This document shows, piece by piece, positions 8,542-16,674 of a DNA stretch of 64,000 nucleotides (its first letter is position 1; each line of letters opens with the position of its first letter). Under the pieces are notes generated by a model. That model made no database searches, was not told the DNA's origin, and was given only the letters and a program-made list of their open reading frames with translations. Origin of the DNA: Clostridia bacterium (GTDB taxonomy: Bacteria > Bacillota_A > Clostridia > Christensenellales > Aristaeellaceae); NCBI GenBank assembly GCA_017430945.1, contig JAFRMB010000113.1:17051-81050 (forward strand), read 5' to 3'. Made by a program: the position numbers and the translations under genes.

Positions 8542-9294
8542 CTAATCCGTTATCGTGTGCGATCGCAGCTTGTTGACGGCGCGCTTGACAGCATCGCGGC
8601 TGTTTCCCCACGGCTTGTCGTCGTTCCGGTAGTCAAACTTCCGGGTGAACCAGTCCACTTCACCTTCCAGCCGCTCCAGATTTGCCAATTGAAGCGCCGT
8701 CAACGACGAAACGAATCGCCTGAGCGTCTCTCCGCTCAGCTGCTCGCCGGCGATCTCAAGCGTCTGCGCGCAGTGCGGCAGGCACATCCCCTTCGATCGC
8801 TCAAAAGCTTCAGCAAACGCGCTGTCGGTGCCAAACAGGTATGCAACGGTGTAGCAGTAGCGCTGCATGCTCTTTTCGATGCGCTCGCACATCACGCAGT
8901 CCCGGCCCGGATCGGTCCATTTTGCGGTCAGATCGCCATAAGACGCACGACGCTTCCCGATCAACCGAGCGACGACCGATCGGGCCGCTTCGTCAGCAGT
9001 CGCCTCGTTCAGCAGCCGAACATCTTCCCTTAATGAGCGGATGGTCTCCTTCAAGTGCGTATGGGTCATGAGAGCAAGTCCCAGACGATTGCCGGCTTCA
9101 TACATCTGTTTGAAATGCCTGCTGCAAAAGCCCTTCCGGTTCACTTCGATGCGCTGGTCTGGCTCCATAACGGACTCACCGAGAAAATAGTCGATCGATC
9201 GGGACTCCACCCTCTGCTGCAACAGGCAGAGCGGGCATTCGCTGTCCTGCCGATATGCCTCCCATACCGGTGCGGTATCGATGTGAAGCTTCAT
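8542..9294 (-). CDS. DUF6062 family protein, duplicated CxxC/CxxH sites
   Basis: 250 residues when started at ATG 9294, which lies 9 nt after GGGGAG; the in-frame ATG at 9303 touches that site and is unlikely. Two similar metal-site sets are visible: Cys20-x2-Cys23 with Cys57-x2-His60, and Cys133-x2-Cys136 with Cys171-x2-His174. This suggests two zinc sites from an internal duplication. The rest is helical and soluble. The family is conserved in Clostridia with unknown function. It is the last gene of the apparent operon with DUF5685, the J-protein and the membrane zinc-ribbon protein. Confidence 0.8.
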   Translation of the reverse strand: MKLHIDTAPVWEAYRQDSECPLCLLQQRVESRSIDYFLGESVMEPDQRIEVNRKGFCSRHFKQMYEAGNRLGLALMTHTHLKETIRSLREDVRLLNEATADEAARSVVARLIGKRRASYGDLTAKWTDPGRDCVMCERIEKSMQRYCYTVAYLFGTDSAFAEAFERSKGMCLPHCAQTLEIAGEQLSGETLRRFVSSLTALQLANLERLEGEVDWFTRKFDYRNDDKPWGNSRDAVKRAVNKLRSHTITD

Positions 9295-9357
9295 ACCGTA
9301 CATCTCCCCGGTCATCGTAGATTCAGCGACCGCCCTTACTGGACGGCCGCTGTGTCT

Positions 9358-9771
9358 TCATGCCTTTTGTTTGAATGTGTGGTGACACTTGCCGCAGGTA
9401 ACGGTGACCTCGCCGACCTTGCGCGGAAGGCGCAGTCTGGCATGACACTCCGGGCATCTGAAATACTTGAACTTCTTCATGTTCCTCAGGCGCACGAAGA
9501 ACTGGCGGGCCGAGCCGGTATACTTGTTCCAAACCGCGAGGTACTTCTGGTTCTCCTCATAGCGCTTTGCGATGTTGCGTGAAAGCAGTCGGTAGATCGA
9601 GCCGACATACAGCGCCATGCTGAACAGCGGGAACATGGCAAAGCGCGTGATACTGCCAAGGATCGACATGATCAGGCCGAGGATCAGCATCGCCATCGAA
9701 AGCTCGTCAGGCCCGCGCCTGCCGGCAAAAAAACGTGAGAGCGCAAGTTTGATCTTTTCCATAAACGACAT
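9358..9771 (-). CDS. Membrane zinc-ribbon protein, hypothetical
   Basis: 137 residues. One long or two short hydrophobic segments (about residues 24-62), then a basic stretch and a C-terminal zinc ribbon: CPEC near 106-109 and CGKC near 126-129, ending HHTFKQKA. The start ATG 9771 lies 8 nt after GGAG. It sits 19 nt after the J-protein stop and 63 nt before the DUF6062 start. Orientation by the positive-inside rule suggests a cytoplasmic ribbon. Not recognised beyond its architecture; it may be a membrane partner of the neighbouring J-protein. Confidence 0.75.
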   Translation of the reverse strand: MSFMEKIKLALSRFFAGRRGPDELSMAMLILGLIMSILGSITRFAMFPLFSMALYVGSIYRLLSRNIAKRYEENQKYLAVWNKYTGSARQFFVRLRNMKKFKYFRCPECHARLRLPRKVGEVTVTCGKCHHTFKQKA

Positions 9772-9790
9772 CTTTTATTCTCCCCCTCGC

Positions 9791-10450
9791 TCAGCAGAAT
9801 ATGAATCGCCCGCCGCAGCAGCAGTTGCACGGCAGATTTGCCAGGCAGCAGCTCAGGATCGGGTTTGAACACACCATGGTGGGCATGGCAAACCCGCTGG
9901 CCGCGCCGTTCTGACGGTAGAACTGCGCGCCGCCCTCCAGCCTGCTCAGCAGGGCGCGGTATTCGAAAACATTGGGCGCCAGGTTGACCGCCTGTCTGGC
10001 GTAATTCAGCGCTGCGACCCGATTGCCCAGTCCAAGGCTGGCTTCGCCTGCCAGATAGTACCACTCCGCGCCGCGCTGCTGGATCTCCTCGAGCAGGTGC
10101 ATCGCCTCCTGGAACCGCCTGGCATAGATGTAATTCCGCACTGCCTGCAGATGAGGATCTGCATCGTATGCGCGGTCGCTTCCATATCCCGCATCCGCAT
10201 AACCATAGCCGCTCCCGCCGCCGTAACCGTAACCGGCATTGCCATAGCTTCCATAGCCAGACGCCCCGTCACGCCTCATCTTCATGATCGCCGAGTACGC
10301 CTCGTTGATCTCCTTCATCTTCAATTCGGCTTCGTTCGAACCGTTGTTGACGTCGGGATGATACTTCTTGGCGAGCGCGCGATAGGCTTTCTTTATCTCA
10401 TCTTCCGTGGCTGTCGGCGAAACGCCCAGCACGCTGTAAGGATCGCGCAT
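9791..10450 (-). CDS. DnaJ-domain protein with C-terminal cysteine string
   Basis: 219 residues. The J-domain covers residues 1-65 with an intact HPD (31-33), so it should stimulate an Hsp70 ATPase. A Gly/Tyr-rich linker follows (about 62-95), then a TPR-like helical repeat (about 98-165: [38 protein letters not shown]), then a tail with eight Cys in the last 26 residues (about 194-219). It lacks the DnaJ zinc-finger and substrate-binding domains, so it is not general DnaJ. The start is 1 nt after the DUF5685 stop. The J-domain plus cysteine string resembles eukaryotic CSP (DNAJC5) by architecture only; metal binding is the simpler alternative. Confidence 0.88.
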   Translation of the reverse strand: MRDPYSVLGVSPTATEDEIKKAYRALAKKYHPDVNNGSNEAELKMKEINEAYSAIMKMRRDGASGYGSYGNAGYGYGGGSGYGYADAGYGSDRAYDADPHLQAVRNYIYARRFQEAMHLLEEIQQRGAEWYYLAGEASLGLGNRVAALNYARQAVNLAPNVFEYRALLSRLEGGAQFYRQNGAASGFAMPTMVCSNPILSCCLANLPCNCCCGGRFIFC

Positions 10451-10451
10451 A

Positions 10452-11294
10452 TCAGGATCCCTCTTCCTTTGACGCCTGCTTTTTCTGAAGCAGCGTATAC
10501 TTCATCCATATGCCGGAATACAGAACATTGCGCAGTATATCTGCGTCTTCGAGGATCGGCAGAAGCTCGAAGGCCGCAGTGGCATCCGCCGCCATCATCA
10601 TGAGCGCTTCACGGCAGAGCACTTCGTAGTCTTCCCGCTTTCTGAGCGGTTTGAGCGGATTGTAGCGCTTCTTGCGCACGTCCTCCCGCACATCGTCATA
10701 GGCATCCATCAAATAGATGAACCGTCCAAGACCGTCTCCGACAGAGCGCAGCGTGTCCGACCAGATATCGCCATCGCGATATACGAAGAGCTCCCCCAGC
10801 ATCTCGCCCGTGGCATTCACCGGCGGATCGACCTCTTCCGCGCCGGTATCCTCGATCACGTGGATCTTCTCGAGCCAGCGCTCTATGGCTCCGCACTGTC
10901 TGGGGTACTGATCGCGGATCTGTCGATAGACACGCTTCAGCAAAGCCGCTTCCGCACAGGATAACAGGCTTTTGTCATCGCGCCAGTTGTCCTGGCACTT
11001 GTGATATGCAAGCGCGATATTCATATCGGCCGCGTAATCGATCGCCGGTGAGGAGACATAGCCGTGTGCCCTGATCGGATGCGGCACGCACCGCTCTTCG
11101 CCCCGCTGCTCCCCAGGCTCGTACAAGGCGTTAAGAAGGATGGCCAGAAACGTCATGTCGAAACTCAGCGTCGCCGCGCCGGTGGTCCCATATCGCATTC
11201 GCAGCGATCTGCACAAGCCGCAGTAAAACGACTTGAATCTTTCCTGCGACTCATGAGCGAGCGCTTCCTGATTCGTCATGATATATCCAAACAA
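10452..11294 (-). CDS. DUF5685 family protein, phytoene-synthase-like Asp motif
   Basis: 280 residues, largely helical. The start is TTG 11294, 8 nt after GGGAGG; it gives MFGYI, matching the usual family start MFGY, followed by [14 protein letters not shown] (residues 23-36). Asp-rich segments are DNWRDD at 102-107 and [17 protein letters not shown] at 197-213. The second resembles the DxxxD motif of head-to-head prenyl synthases (squalene/phytoene synthase). No biochemical role is established for the family as far as I know. It is the first gene of the operon and is coupled to the J-protein gene. A TATAAT lies at 11324-11329 on this strand, but the best -35 (TTGACG, 11350-11355) is at a poor 20-bp spacing. 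Confidence 0.85.
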   Translation of the reverse strand: MFGYIMTNQEALAHESQERFKSFYCGLCRSLRMRYGTTGAATLSFDMTFLAILLNALYEPGEQRGEERCVPHPIRAHGYVSSPAIDYAADMNIALAYHKCQDNWRDDKSLLSCAEAALLKRVYRQIRDQYPRQCGAIERWLEKIHVIEDTGAEEVDPPVNATGEMLGELFVYRDGDIWSDTLRSVGDGLGRFIYLMDAYDDVREDVRKKRYNPLKPLRKREDYEVLCREALMMMAADATAAFELLPILEDADILRNVLYSGIWMKYTLLQKKQASKEEGS

Positions 11295-11540
11295 GCCATG
11301 TGCCTCCCATATAACGCACCATCATTATACATGAATATTGTAAACAGTACGTCAACTTTTCCTTTGACATGAAAATAACAAGATTCATGCGTTACGACCC
11401 GGCTCGGCCGAATCATGCGAGAAATTCAAAATATAAATAATATTTCAAAATCTTTTGTATTTGATGACGCGGGACGCCGATCCGACCGGTCCCTGTTATT
11501 TCAATCCGCAAGCAAATACCGGATCCGGTCTGTAACGAAA

Positions 11541-11568
11541 GATCCGCATCGGCAGCCCGATGCGGATC
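11541..11568 (-). terminator. Terminator of radA
   Basis: A perfect 12-bp stem (11541-11552 with 11557-11568) and a 4-nt loop, 25 nt after the radA stop on the minus strand, followed by TTTCGTT. The rest of 11295-11540 is AT-rich spacer holding the DUF5685 start signals; no gene is seen in it. Confidence 0.75.
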
Positions 11569-11592
11569 CGATTCTTCCTGCTCAAGTCGATA

Positions 11593-12981
11593 TCAAGTCC
11601 TCCCCAGGAGCCCGAGTTCACCCAGCGCCTGAGATACCGTGCTCACCCCGATCACGCGTATGTTCTCCGGAGGCCGCAGATTTCTGAGGTTGAACTGTGG
11701 GACGATCACACTGTTGAACCCCAGCCGGGCGCATTCCGCTATGCGACGCTCAGCCTGGGTGATCGCCCGTACCTCGCCGGCCAGGCCGACCTCGCCCATC
11801 ACCGCCCAATTCCCGGAAATGGCGCGATTTCGGTTGGATGAAGCCACAGCTGCACAAAGGGCAAGGTCCGCAGCGGGCTCGGTCAGCGTCATACCGCCGG
11901 CGATATTGATGTACACGTCCTGATCATAGAGCCTGAGCCCGACCCGCTTTTCCAACACGGCGAGCAACAGCGCGAGCCGGCCCTGATCGACCCCGCTTGC
12001 CATTCGCCGCGGGTTTCCGAACACCGTCGTAGCGACGAGCGCCTGAACGTCTGTCAAGAGCGGCCTCGATCCTTCGAGCGCACACATCACCACCGCACCA
12101 GAGGCGTCATGCGCGCGCTCGGACAACAGCGCTTCGCTGGCGTTTTCCACTTCCAGCATGCCGCGATCGCTCATTTCGAACATCCCCAGCTCGTTGACAG
12201 ATCCGAAGCGGTTCTTGACCGCTCTGAGCAGCCGGTATTGATGCTGCCTGTCACCCTCGAAGTACAGCACCGCATCGACCATGTGCTCAAGGATCCTGGG
12301 TCCTGCAATGGCACCCTCCTTGGTCACGTGCCCTACAAGAAAAACGCTGCAGCCGCTTGACTTTGCAAGGCGCATCAGCTGTGAGGCGCATTCCCTCACC
12401 TGCGAGACGCTTCCTGGTGCGCTCGCCAGATCCGGCCGATACATCGTCTGTATGGAATCAACCACCATGACCGTCGGCGACAGCTCCAACATGCGCTTCT
12501 CGACCGTGTTCATGTCATTTTCTGACAACACGTAGAATCCGGTGTCAACTGCGCCCAGCCTTCGTGCGCGCATTTTGACCTGCCTTGCGGATTCCTCGCC
12601 AGACACGTAAAGCACGCTTGCCCCGCCGGCGGCCATGTTGGCACAAAGCTGCGTCAGCAATGTGGATTTGCCGATACCGGGATCGCCGCCTACCAGCACG
12701 AGCGATCCGTCGACGACTCCGCCGCCAAGAACGCGGTCCAGTTCTTTTATCCCGCTGGACCTGCGCTCCATGCTTTCATCCGGGATCTCGTCCACGCGCA
12801 TGGCTTCTACATCGGTACCCGGCGCACGCTTCAGCTTCTTTTCGGCGACAGGCGTCGCAGCAGGTATGACCGATTGCTCCAGCAGTGTATTCCAACTCCC
12901 GCAGTCGGGGCATCGGCCAAGCCAGCGAGGCGTCTCATACCCGCATTCCGAACACACATAAACAGACTTCGATCTAGGCAT
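11593..12981 (-). CDS. radA: DNA repair protein RadA
   Basis: 462 residues, the normal length. A RecA-paralogue helicase acting in branch migration of recombination intermediates. It has an N-terminal C4 zinc finger (Cys10, 13, 24, 27), Walker A GDPGIGKST at 99-107, the RadA signature KNRFGS near residue 260, and a C-terminal Lon-like domain. The start ATG 12981 follows GGAG. Its promoter is divergent from, and shares its -35 area with, the promoter of the downstream plus-strand metallophosphoesterase gene. Confidence 0.97.
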   Translation of the reverse strand: MPRSKSVYVCSECGYETPRWLGRCPDCGSWNTLLEQSVIPAATPVAEKKLKRAPGTDVEAMRVDEIPDESMERRSSGIKELDRVLGGGVVDGSLVLVGGDPGIGKSTLLTQLCANMAAGGASVLYVSGEESARQVKMRARRLGAVDTGFYVLSENDMNTVEKRMLELSPTVMVVDSIQTMYRPDLASAPGSVSQVRECASQLMRLAKSSGCSVFLVGHVTKEGAIAGPRILEHMVDAVLYFEGDRQHQYRLLRAVKNRFGSVNELGMFEMSDRGMLEVENASEALLSERAHDASGAVVMCALEGSRPLLTDVQALVATTVFGNPRRMASGVDQGRLALLLAVLEKRVGLRLYDQDVYINIAGGMTLTEPAADLALCAAVASSNRNRAISGNWAVMGEVGLAGEVRAITQAERRIAECARLGFNSVIVPQFNLRNLRPPENIRVIGVSTVSQALGELGLLGRT

Positions 12982-13045
12982 ATCATCACGCTCCGATCCT
13001 GTGCACTACCTGGCCCACACAGTCCTCTATTTTTATCATTATCTT

Positions 13046-13075
13046 ATTATAACATATTTTGTCATGACTTGCCAG
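13046..13075 (-). promoter_or_regulatory. Promoter of radA
   Basis: On the minus strand TATAAT lies at 13046-13051, with a CTGGCA-like -35 about 18 bp upstream, overlapping the -35 of the divergent plus-strand promoter. Confidence 0.5.
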
Positions 13076-13097
13076 ATTCAAGAATTCATTCTATAAT
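13069..13097 (+). promoter_or_regulatory. Promoter of the metallophosphoesterase-like gene
   Basis: TTGCCA at 13069-13074, 17-bp spacer, TATAAT at 13092-13097, followed by GAGGGG and the ATG at 13127. Confidence 0.75.
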
Positions 13098-13126
13098 ATA
13101 ATCAAAGATGCAATGCGAGGGGTTAT

Positions 13127-14509
13127 ATGATGCCCGATCCAGATAAGAAGAAACACGAGGATCCAGCGGTCCAGGATCTTTCCATCCCGGATGACGACGG
13201 TGTCATACGCGATGAATCCGAGCTTTACGGCGATGAGGCAGACATCCCTGTTCGCCGGAAAAAGGCCGGCCGTAAAGCAGATGGAAAAGGCGACAAGCCG
13301 AAGATCAAGGTCCCGGGAGCAAAGAAGAAGACAAAAAAGAGCAAAAAAAAGTCAGCGAGAAAGCGCCGTGTTCGCCGTTCGATCTTCGATCTCATGAGCG
13401 CCACAGGCAGCGACAGCCTGGTCAAGCCGCTGCGCATTTTCGGCAGGGAGATCCGCTTCTGGCCGCTCTTTTTGCTCGGCATCATCGCTTTTTTGGCCGT
13501 CGGCGTCATGCTGAACAACAGCAACATCTCGGTCAACGAGCAGACGGTCACGATCGTCGGTCTGCCTGAGGAGCTTGAAAACTACCGGATCATCGTCATG
13601 TCGGATATGAACGGTCGGCGCTTCGGCGATACGCAGAGCCTGCTGCTTCGTACGATCAACAACCATGGTTATGACGCCATCATCTGCCTGGGCGACATGG
13701 TCGGCAAGGGTGGCGACCCCGAGCCGTTCTATGAATTCCTGGATGGATTGCGCTATCCGGACCGCGTCTACTTCATCTGCGGAGATTCCGACCCCGGGCC
13801 GTTCGTCCGTTCGCCCCGCCAGATCACGGGAACGCTCTCCCAGATCGTTCTGGAGGATTGGATCCTGGGCGCGATCGAGCGCGGCGCGCATTATGTCGAC
13901 GCACCTGCCCAGGTGCCCCTGAAGAACGCGCGGCTCTGGTTGTCCCCTGTCACGATGCTCAATCTGGAAACGGTCTCTACCGTTGAATTCTGGAAGGATC
14001 AGGCGGCACAGGAGGAAGACGGCGTGATCTCGGGCGTCAGCTCGGATTATCAGACGCTGCCCATGACAGACTACCGCTATCAACAGATGCAGAAGCTGTA
14101 TGACGCACAGCGCGAAATGGGCGTGACGGACATCCAGATCGGTCTGGCCCATGAACCGCCAAGTGAAGAGTTCATCTATATTTCGACGACACATGAGCCG
14201 CTGACGGATCGCTATCTCCTGACGCCCGAGCTCATACTCGCCGGTCATTTCTGCAACGGCGTTTGGCGGTTACCGTTCATAGGTGCGTTTTATGTGCCGG
14301 ATGAAACGCTTGAACACGGCGGCTGGTGGCCCAGGCAGTCGGAGATCCACGGGCTGTCCAGCGTGGATGATACGCAGATGTACATCACGGGCGGCATGTC
14401 GAGCAACGGCTCGGTGAAGCTCATGCCCTTCCGCCTGTTCAACAGTCCTGAGATCTCTGCCCTGACGCTGACCTCCACGCTGCCCGAGAACATGCTCGAA
14501 GCCGGTTGA
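13127..14509 (+). CDS. Membrane-anchored degenerate metallophosphoesterase
   Basis: 460 residues. The first 110 are acidic then strongly basic (KKTKKSKKKSARKRRVRR, about 67-84); one transmembrane helix follows at about 111-129, and then an extracytoplasmic domain with the outline of YkuE/PA4517-type metallophosphoesterases. The metal ligands are largely lost: canonical DxH is D160-M-N, GDxxxK survives as GDMVGKG (189-195), GNHD is GDSD (219-222), and GHTHGG is GHFCNG. Catalysis as a normal phosphoesterase is therefore doubtful. The start at 13127 (or the adjacent ATG at 13130) follows GAGGGG. It has its own promoter and terminator. Perhaps it binds a ligand at the cell surface (inference). 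Confidence 0.78.
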   Translation: MMPDPDKKKHEDPAVQDLSIPDDDGVIRDESELYGDEADIPVRRKKAGRKADGKGDKPKIKVPGAKKKTKKSKKKSARKRRVRRSIFDLMSATGSDSLVKPLRIFGREIRFWPLFLLGIIAFLAVGVMLNNSNISVNEQTVTIVGLPEELENYRIIVMSDMNGRRFGDTQSLLLRTINNHGYDAIICLGDMVGKGGDPEPFYEFLDGLRYPDRVYFICGDSDPGPFVRSPRQITGTLSQIVLEDWILGAIERGAHYVDAPAQVPLKNARLWLSPVTMLNLETVSTVEFWKDQAAQEEDGVISGVSSDYQTLPMTDYRYQQMQKLYDAQREMGVTDIQIGLAHEPPSEEFIYISTTHEPLTDRYLLTPELILAGHFCNGVWRLPFIGAFYVPDETLEHGGWWPRQSEIHGLSSVDDTQMYITGGMSSNGSVKLMPFRLFNSPEISALTLTSTLPENMLEAG

Positions 14510-14538
14510 TCTCCATCACCTTTACACCTTTACATCCC

Positions 14539-14575
14539 CGCCGCTCTCCTGCACGGCTCGTGCCCGGGAGCGGCG
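14539..14575 (+). terminator. Terminator after the metallophosphoesterase-like gene
   Basis: CGCCGCTC (14539-14546) pairs with GAGCGGCG (14568-14575), with a second small hairpin in the loop, followed by TTGTTC, about 30 nt after the stop. Confidence 0.6.
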
Positions 14576-14692
14576 TTGTTCATGAGCAAATCTGTGCCTA
14601 TGCGCCGTTCACGATTGTTGTTCATACGGTGCAACAGGAAGCTGCCTGTCCTTATTTATTGCGGTGCATTATGGAGAATTGGGGCAGAACAC

Positions 14693-14721
14693 TTGAACAG
14701 AAATGGCGTATATGCTATAAT
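14693..14721 (+). promoter_or_regulatory. Promoter of the XpaC-like/DUF4428 operon
   Basis: TTGAAC at 14693-14698, 17-bp spacer, TATAAT at 14716-14721, about 25 bp before the first ATG of the three-gene run at 14748. Confidence 0.8.
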
Positions 14722-14747
14722 AAATGCGTTGAATTGGGGGTTGAGGC

Positions 14748-15740
14748 ATGCGGAAGAAAAGAATGAATTCGATCATCGTGCCTGATGATCCGCCAAAGGG
14801 ATCTTCGATGATACTGCCGATCATCCTGCTGTTCATCGCGCCGCCCTTCGGCACGATGGCCGGCATCTATATGATCTACAAGCGGTTCAGGAATGAGTTC
14901 AAACGCAAAGAGTACCGGGATTATCGGCGCTATGCCGCTGTCATCGGCGATCGGTCGCTCATCAACATCCGTGATCTGGCAAAGCGGCTTAACAAGGATC
15001 ACCGACAGGTCGCCAACGATCTCCAAAACATGATCAACGCCGGCATGATCGATCCGCAGGCCTATATCGATTGGTCCACCATGACCCTCTATCTCGATCC
15101 CGATGACGAGGAACGCGAATACGATTCTCCGACGGTCAACATCTACGTCAATCAAAACGATCGAGGCAAGACTTCTGCGCCCATAGAGACGGTGTTCGTC
15201 GATCCGGAGCCCGTTCAGCCATCCCGTCCGGCACCAGCCATCTCCGAAATGAAAGCAGGCACTCAGCAAAAGCCGGAGCGGAAGCGCGTTAATCTTGAAA
15301 AGCCGGTCGTCGCCGATGTCGACAGTTTCGAGGAAAAGCTTCGCGAGATCCGCAAGCTCAACGATGACATCACCAACGAGCATGTCTCGCAGCGGATCGA
15401 CCGCATCGGCATGCTGACCGCCAGCATCTTCCGCGCGGTACAGGAAAAGCCCGAGCGTACCGATGAGGTCCGCAAGTTCATGAACTACTACCTGCCCACC
15501 ACGATGAAACTGCTCAAAAGCTACAGCCTGATGGAAAAGCAAAGCTATCAGGGCGAGAACATACAAGCGTCGCGCAAAAAGATCGAGGATGTGCTGGACA
15601 CACTGGTCCACGCCTTTGAACAGCAGCAGGATCGCCTGTTCCAAGCGGATGTGCTCGATGTCGAGACCGATATTTCCGTGCTTGAGACGATGATGGCCTC
15701 CGATGGACTTACCCAGCAGAGCGGCGGCCTTCATCTATGA
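14748..15740 (+). CDS. XpaC-like membrane protein, paralogue 1
   Basis: 330 residues. A hydrophobic segment at about 19-43 (ILPIILLFIAPPFGTMAGIYMI) is followed by a winged-helix-like region (about 60-110: INIRDLAKRLNKDHRQVANDL), a linker, and a C-terminal helical domain (about 195-320). That domain has NYYLPTTMKLL and QSYQGENI, typical of the 5-bromo-4-chloroindolyl phosphate hydrolysis (XpaC) family. True hydrolase activity is not established for this family; it is often linked to TelA-type stress proteins. Its C-terminal 125 residues are closely similar to the next gene. First gene of an operon with the second paralogue and a DUF4428 protein. Confidence 0.8.
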   Translation: MRKKRMNSIIVPDDPPKGSSMILPIILLFIAPPFGTMAGIYMIYKRFRNEFKRKEYRDYRRYAAVIGDRSLINIRDLAKRLNKDHRQVANDLQNMINAGMIDPQAYIDWSTMTLYLDPDDEEREYDSPTVNIYVNQNDRGKTSAPIETVFVDPEPVQPSRPAPAISEMKAGTQQKPERKRVNLEKPVVADVDSFEEKLREIRKLNDDITNEHVSQRIDRIGMLTASIFRAVQEKPERTDEVRKFMNYYLPTTMKLLKSYSLMEKQSYQGENIQASRKKIEDVLDTLVHAFEQQQDRLFQADVLDVETDISVLETMMASDGLTQQSGGLHL

Positions 15741-15765
15741 ACCCGGATGTCAGGAGAGATGTCTC

Positions 15766-16641
15766 ATGAACAAATACTTGACCTATCGTGCGAAAAGGAC
15801 CCACTGGTGGGACTATCCTGTCATCATCATGTCGATCCTTATGGGCATCCTGACCGTCGATGTGAGCGTTGAAAAATTCACGAGCGACGATCCCGTCATT
15901 TCGATCCTCGCTTTCCTCATCGTATTTGCGCTGATGACGACGCCTGCGTATCGCATCATCCGTCGTCTGCTCAGACAGCGAACAGCGGCCAAGCTTGCAA
16001 AAGGCCTCGACATGAGCAGCACGGAGCAGATCCCGATGAGTGCCCTGGACAAGCGGACCGGCGTTGCAAACTCCATGAAGAAGCTGCGGAAGCTATTGAA
16101 TGACGCCTATCTTCAGAACGTCGCCATCGATGAAGATCGAAAATGCATCTATGTCGGTGGAAAACCGTGGACTGAGGCCAGCCCTACGCAAAAGGCGATC
16201 GTGCGGACAGGCAACACGGAGTTCGATGAAAAGCTGTCTGATATCCGTAAGCTCAACGATGACATCAAAAACTGGAAGGTCTCCAGCAAGATCGACCGCA
16301 TAGAGCAGCTGACCGCCAGTATCTTTCAGGTGATCAACGAAAAACCCGATCGTGCAGACGATGCCCGCCGCTTCATGAACTACTACCTCCCCACCACGAT
16401 GAAGCTGCTTGAGTCCTACAAGCTGATGGAACAGCAGAGCTATCAGGGCGAGAACATACAGGTCTCCCGCAAAAAGATCGAGGACGTGCTCGATACCATG
16501 ATCCACGCCATGGAAGGACAGCAGGACAAACTGTTCAAATACGATGTTCTGGACGTTGAGACCGATATAACGGTCCTTGATACCCTTATGGCTGCCGACG
16601 GTCTCTCTGAAAAGGGCTCGCTCCCGAGGCAGAGCCATTGA
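15766..16641 (+). CDS. XpaC-like membrane protein, paralogue 2
   Basis: 291 residues from ATG 15766, 7 nt after AGGAGAG; upstream in-frame codons overlap the previous gene and lack a binding site. Two transmembrane segments (about 17-35 and 45-62) are followed by a linker and the same XpaC-like helical domain, with NYYLPTTMKLL and QSYQGENIQVSRKKIEDVLD nearly identical to the upstream protein. The two genes look like an old tandem duplication in which the N-terminal halves differ and the C-terminal domain stayed conserved. No TelA gene is present next to them. Confidence 0.8.
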   Translation: MNKYLTYRAKRTHWWDYPVIIMSILMGILTVDVSVEKFTSDDPVISILAFLIVFALMTTPAYRIIRRLLRQRTAAKLAKGLDMSSTEQIPMSALDKRTGVANSMKKLRKLLNDAYLQNVAIDEDRKCIYVGGKPWTEASPTQKAIVRTGNTEFDEKLSDIRKLNDDIKNWKVSSKIDRIEQLTASIFQVINEKPDRADDARRFMNYYLPTTMKLLESYKLMEQQSYQGENIQVSRKKIEDVLDTMIHAMEGQQDKLFKYDVLDVETDITVLDTLMAADGLSEKGSLPRQSH

Positions 16642-16674
16642 ACGTCATCACACAAGTCAAAGGAGGATGCAACT

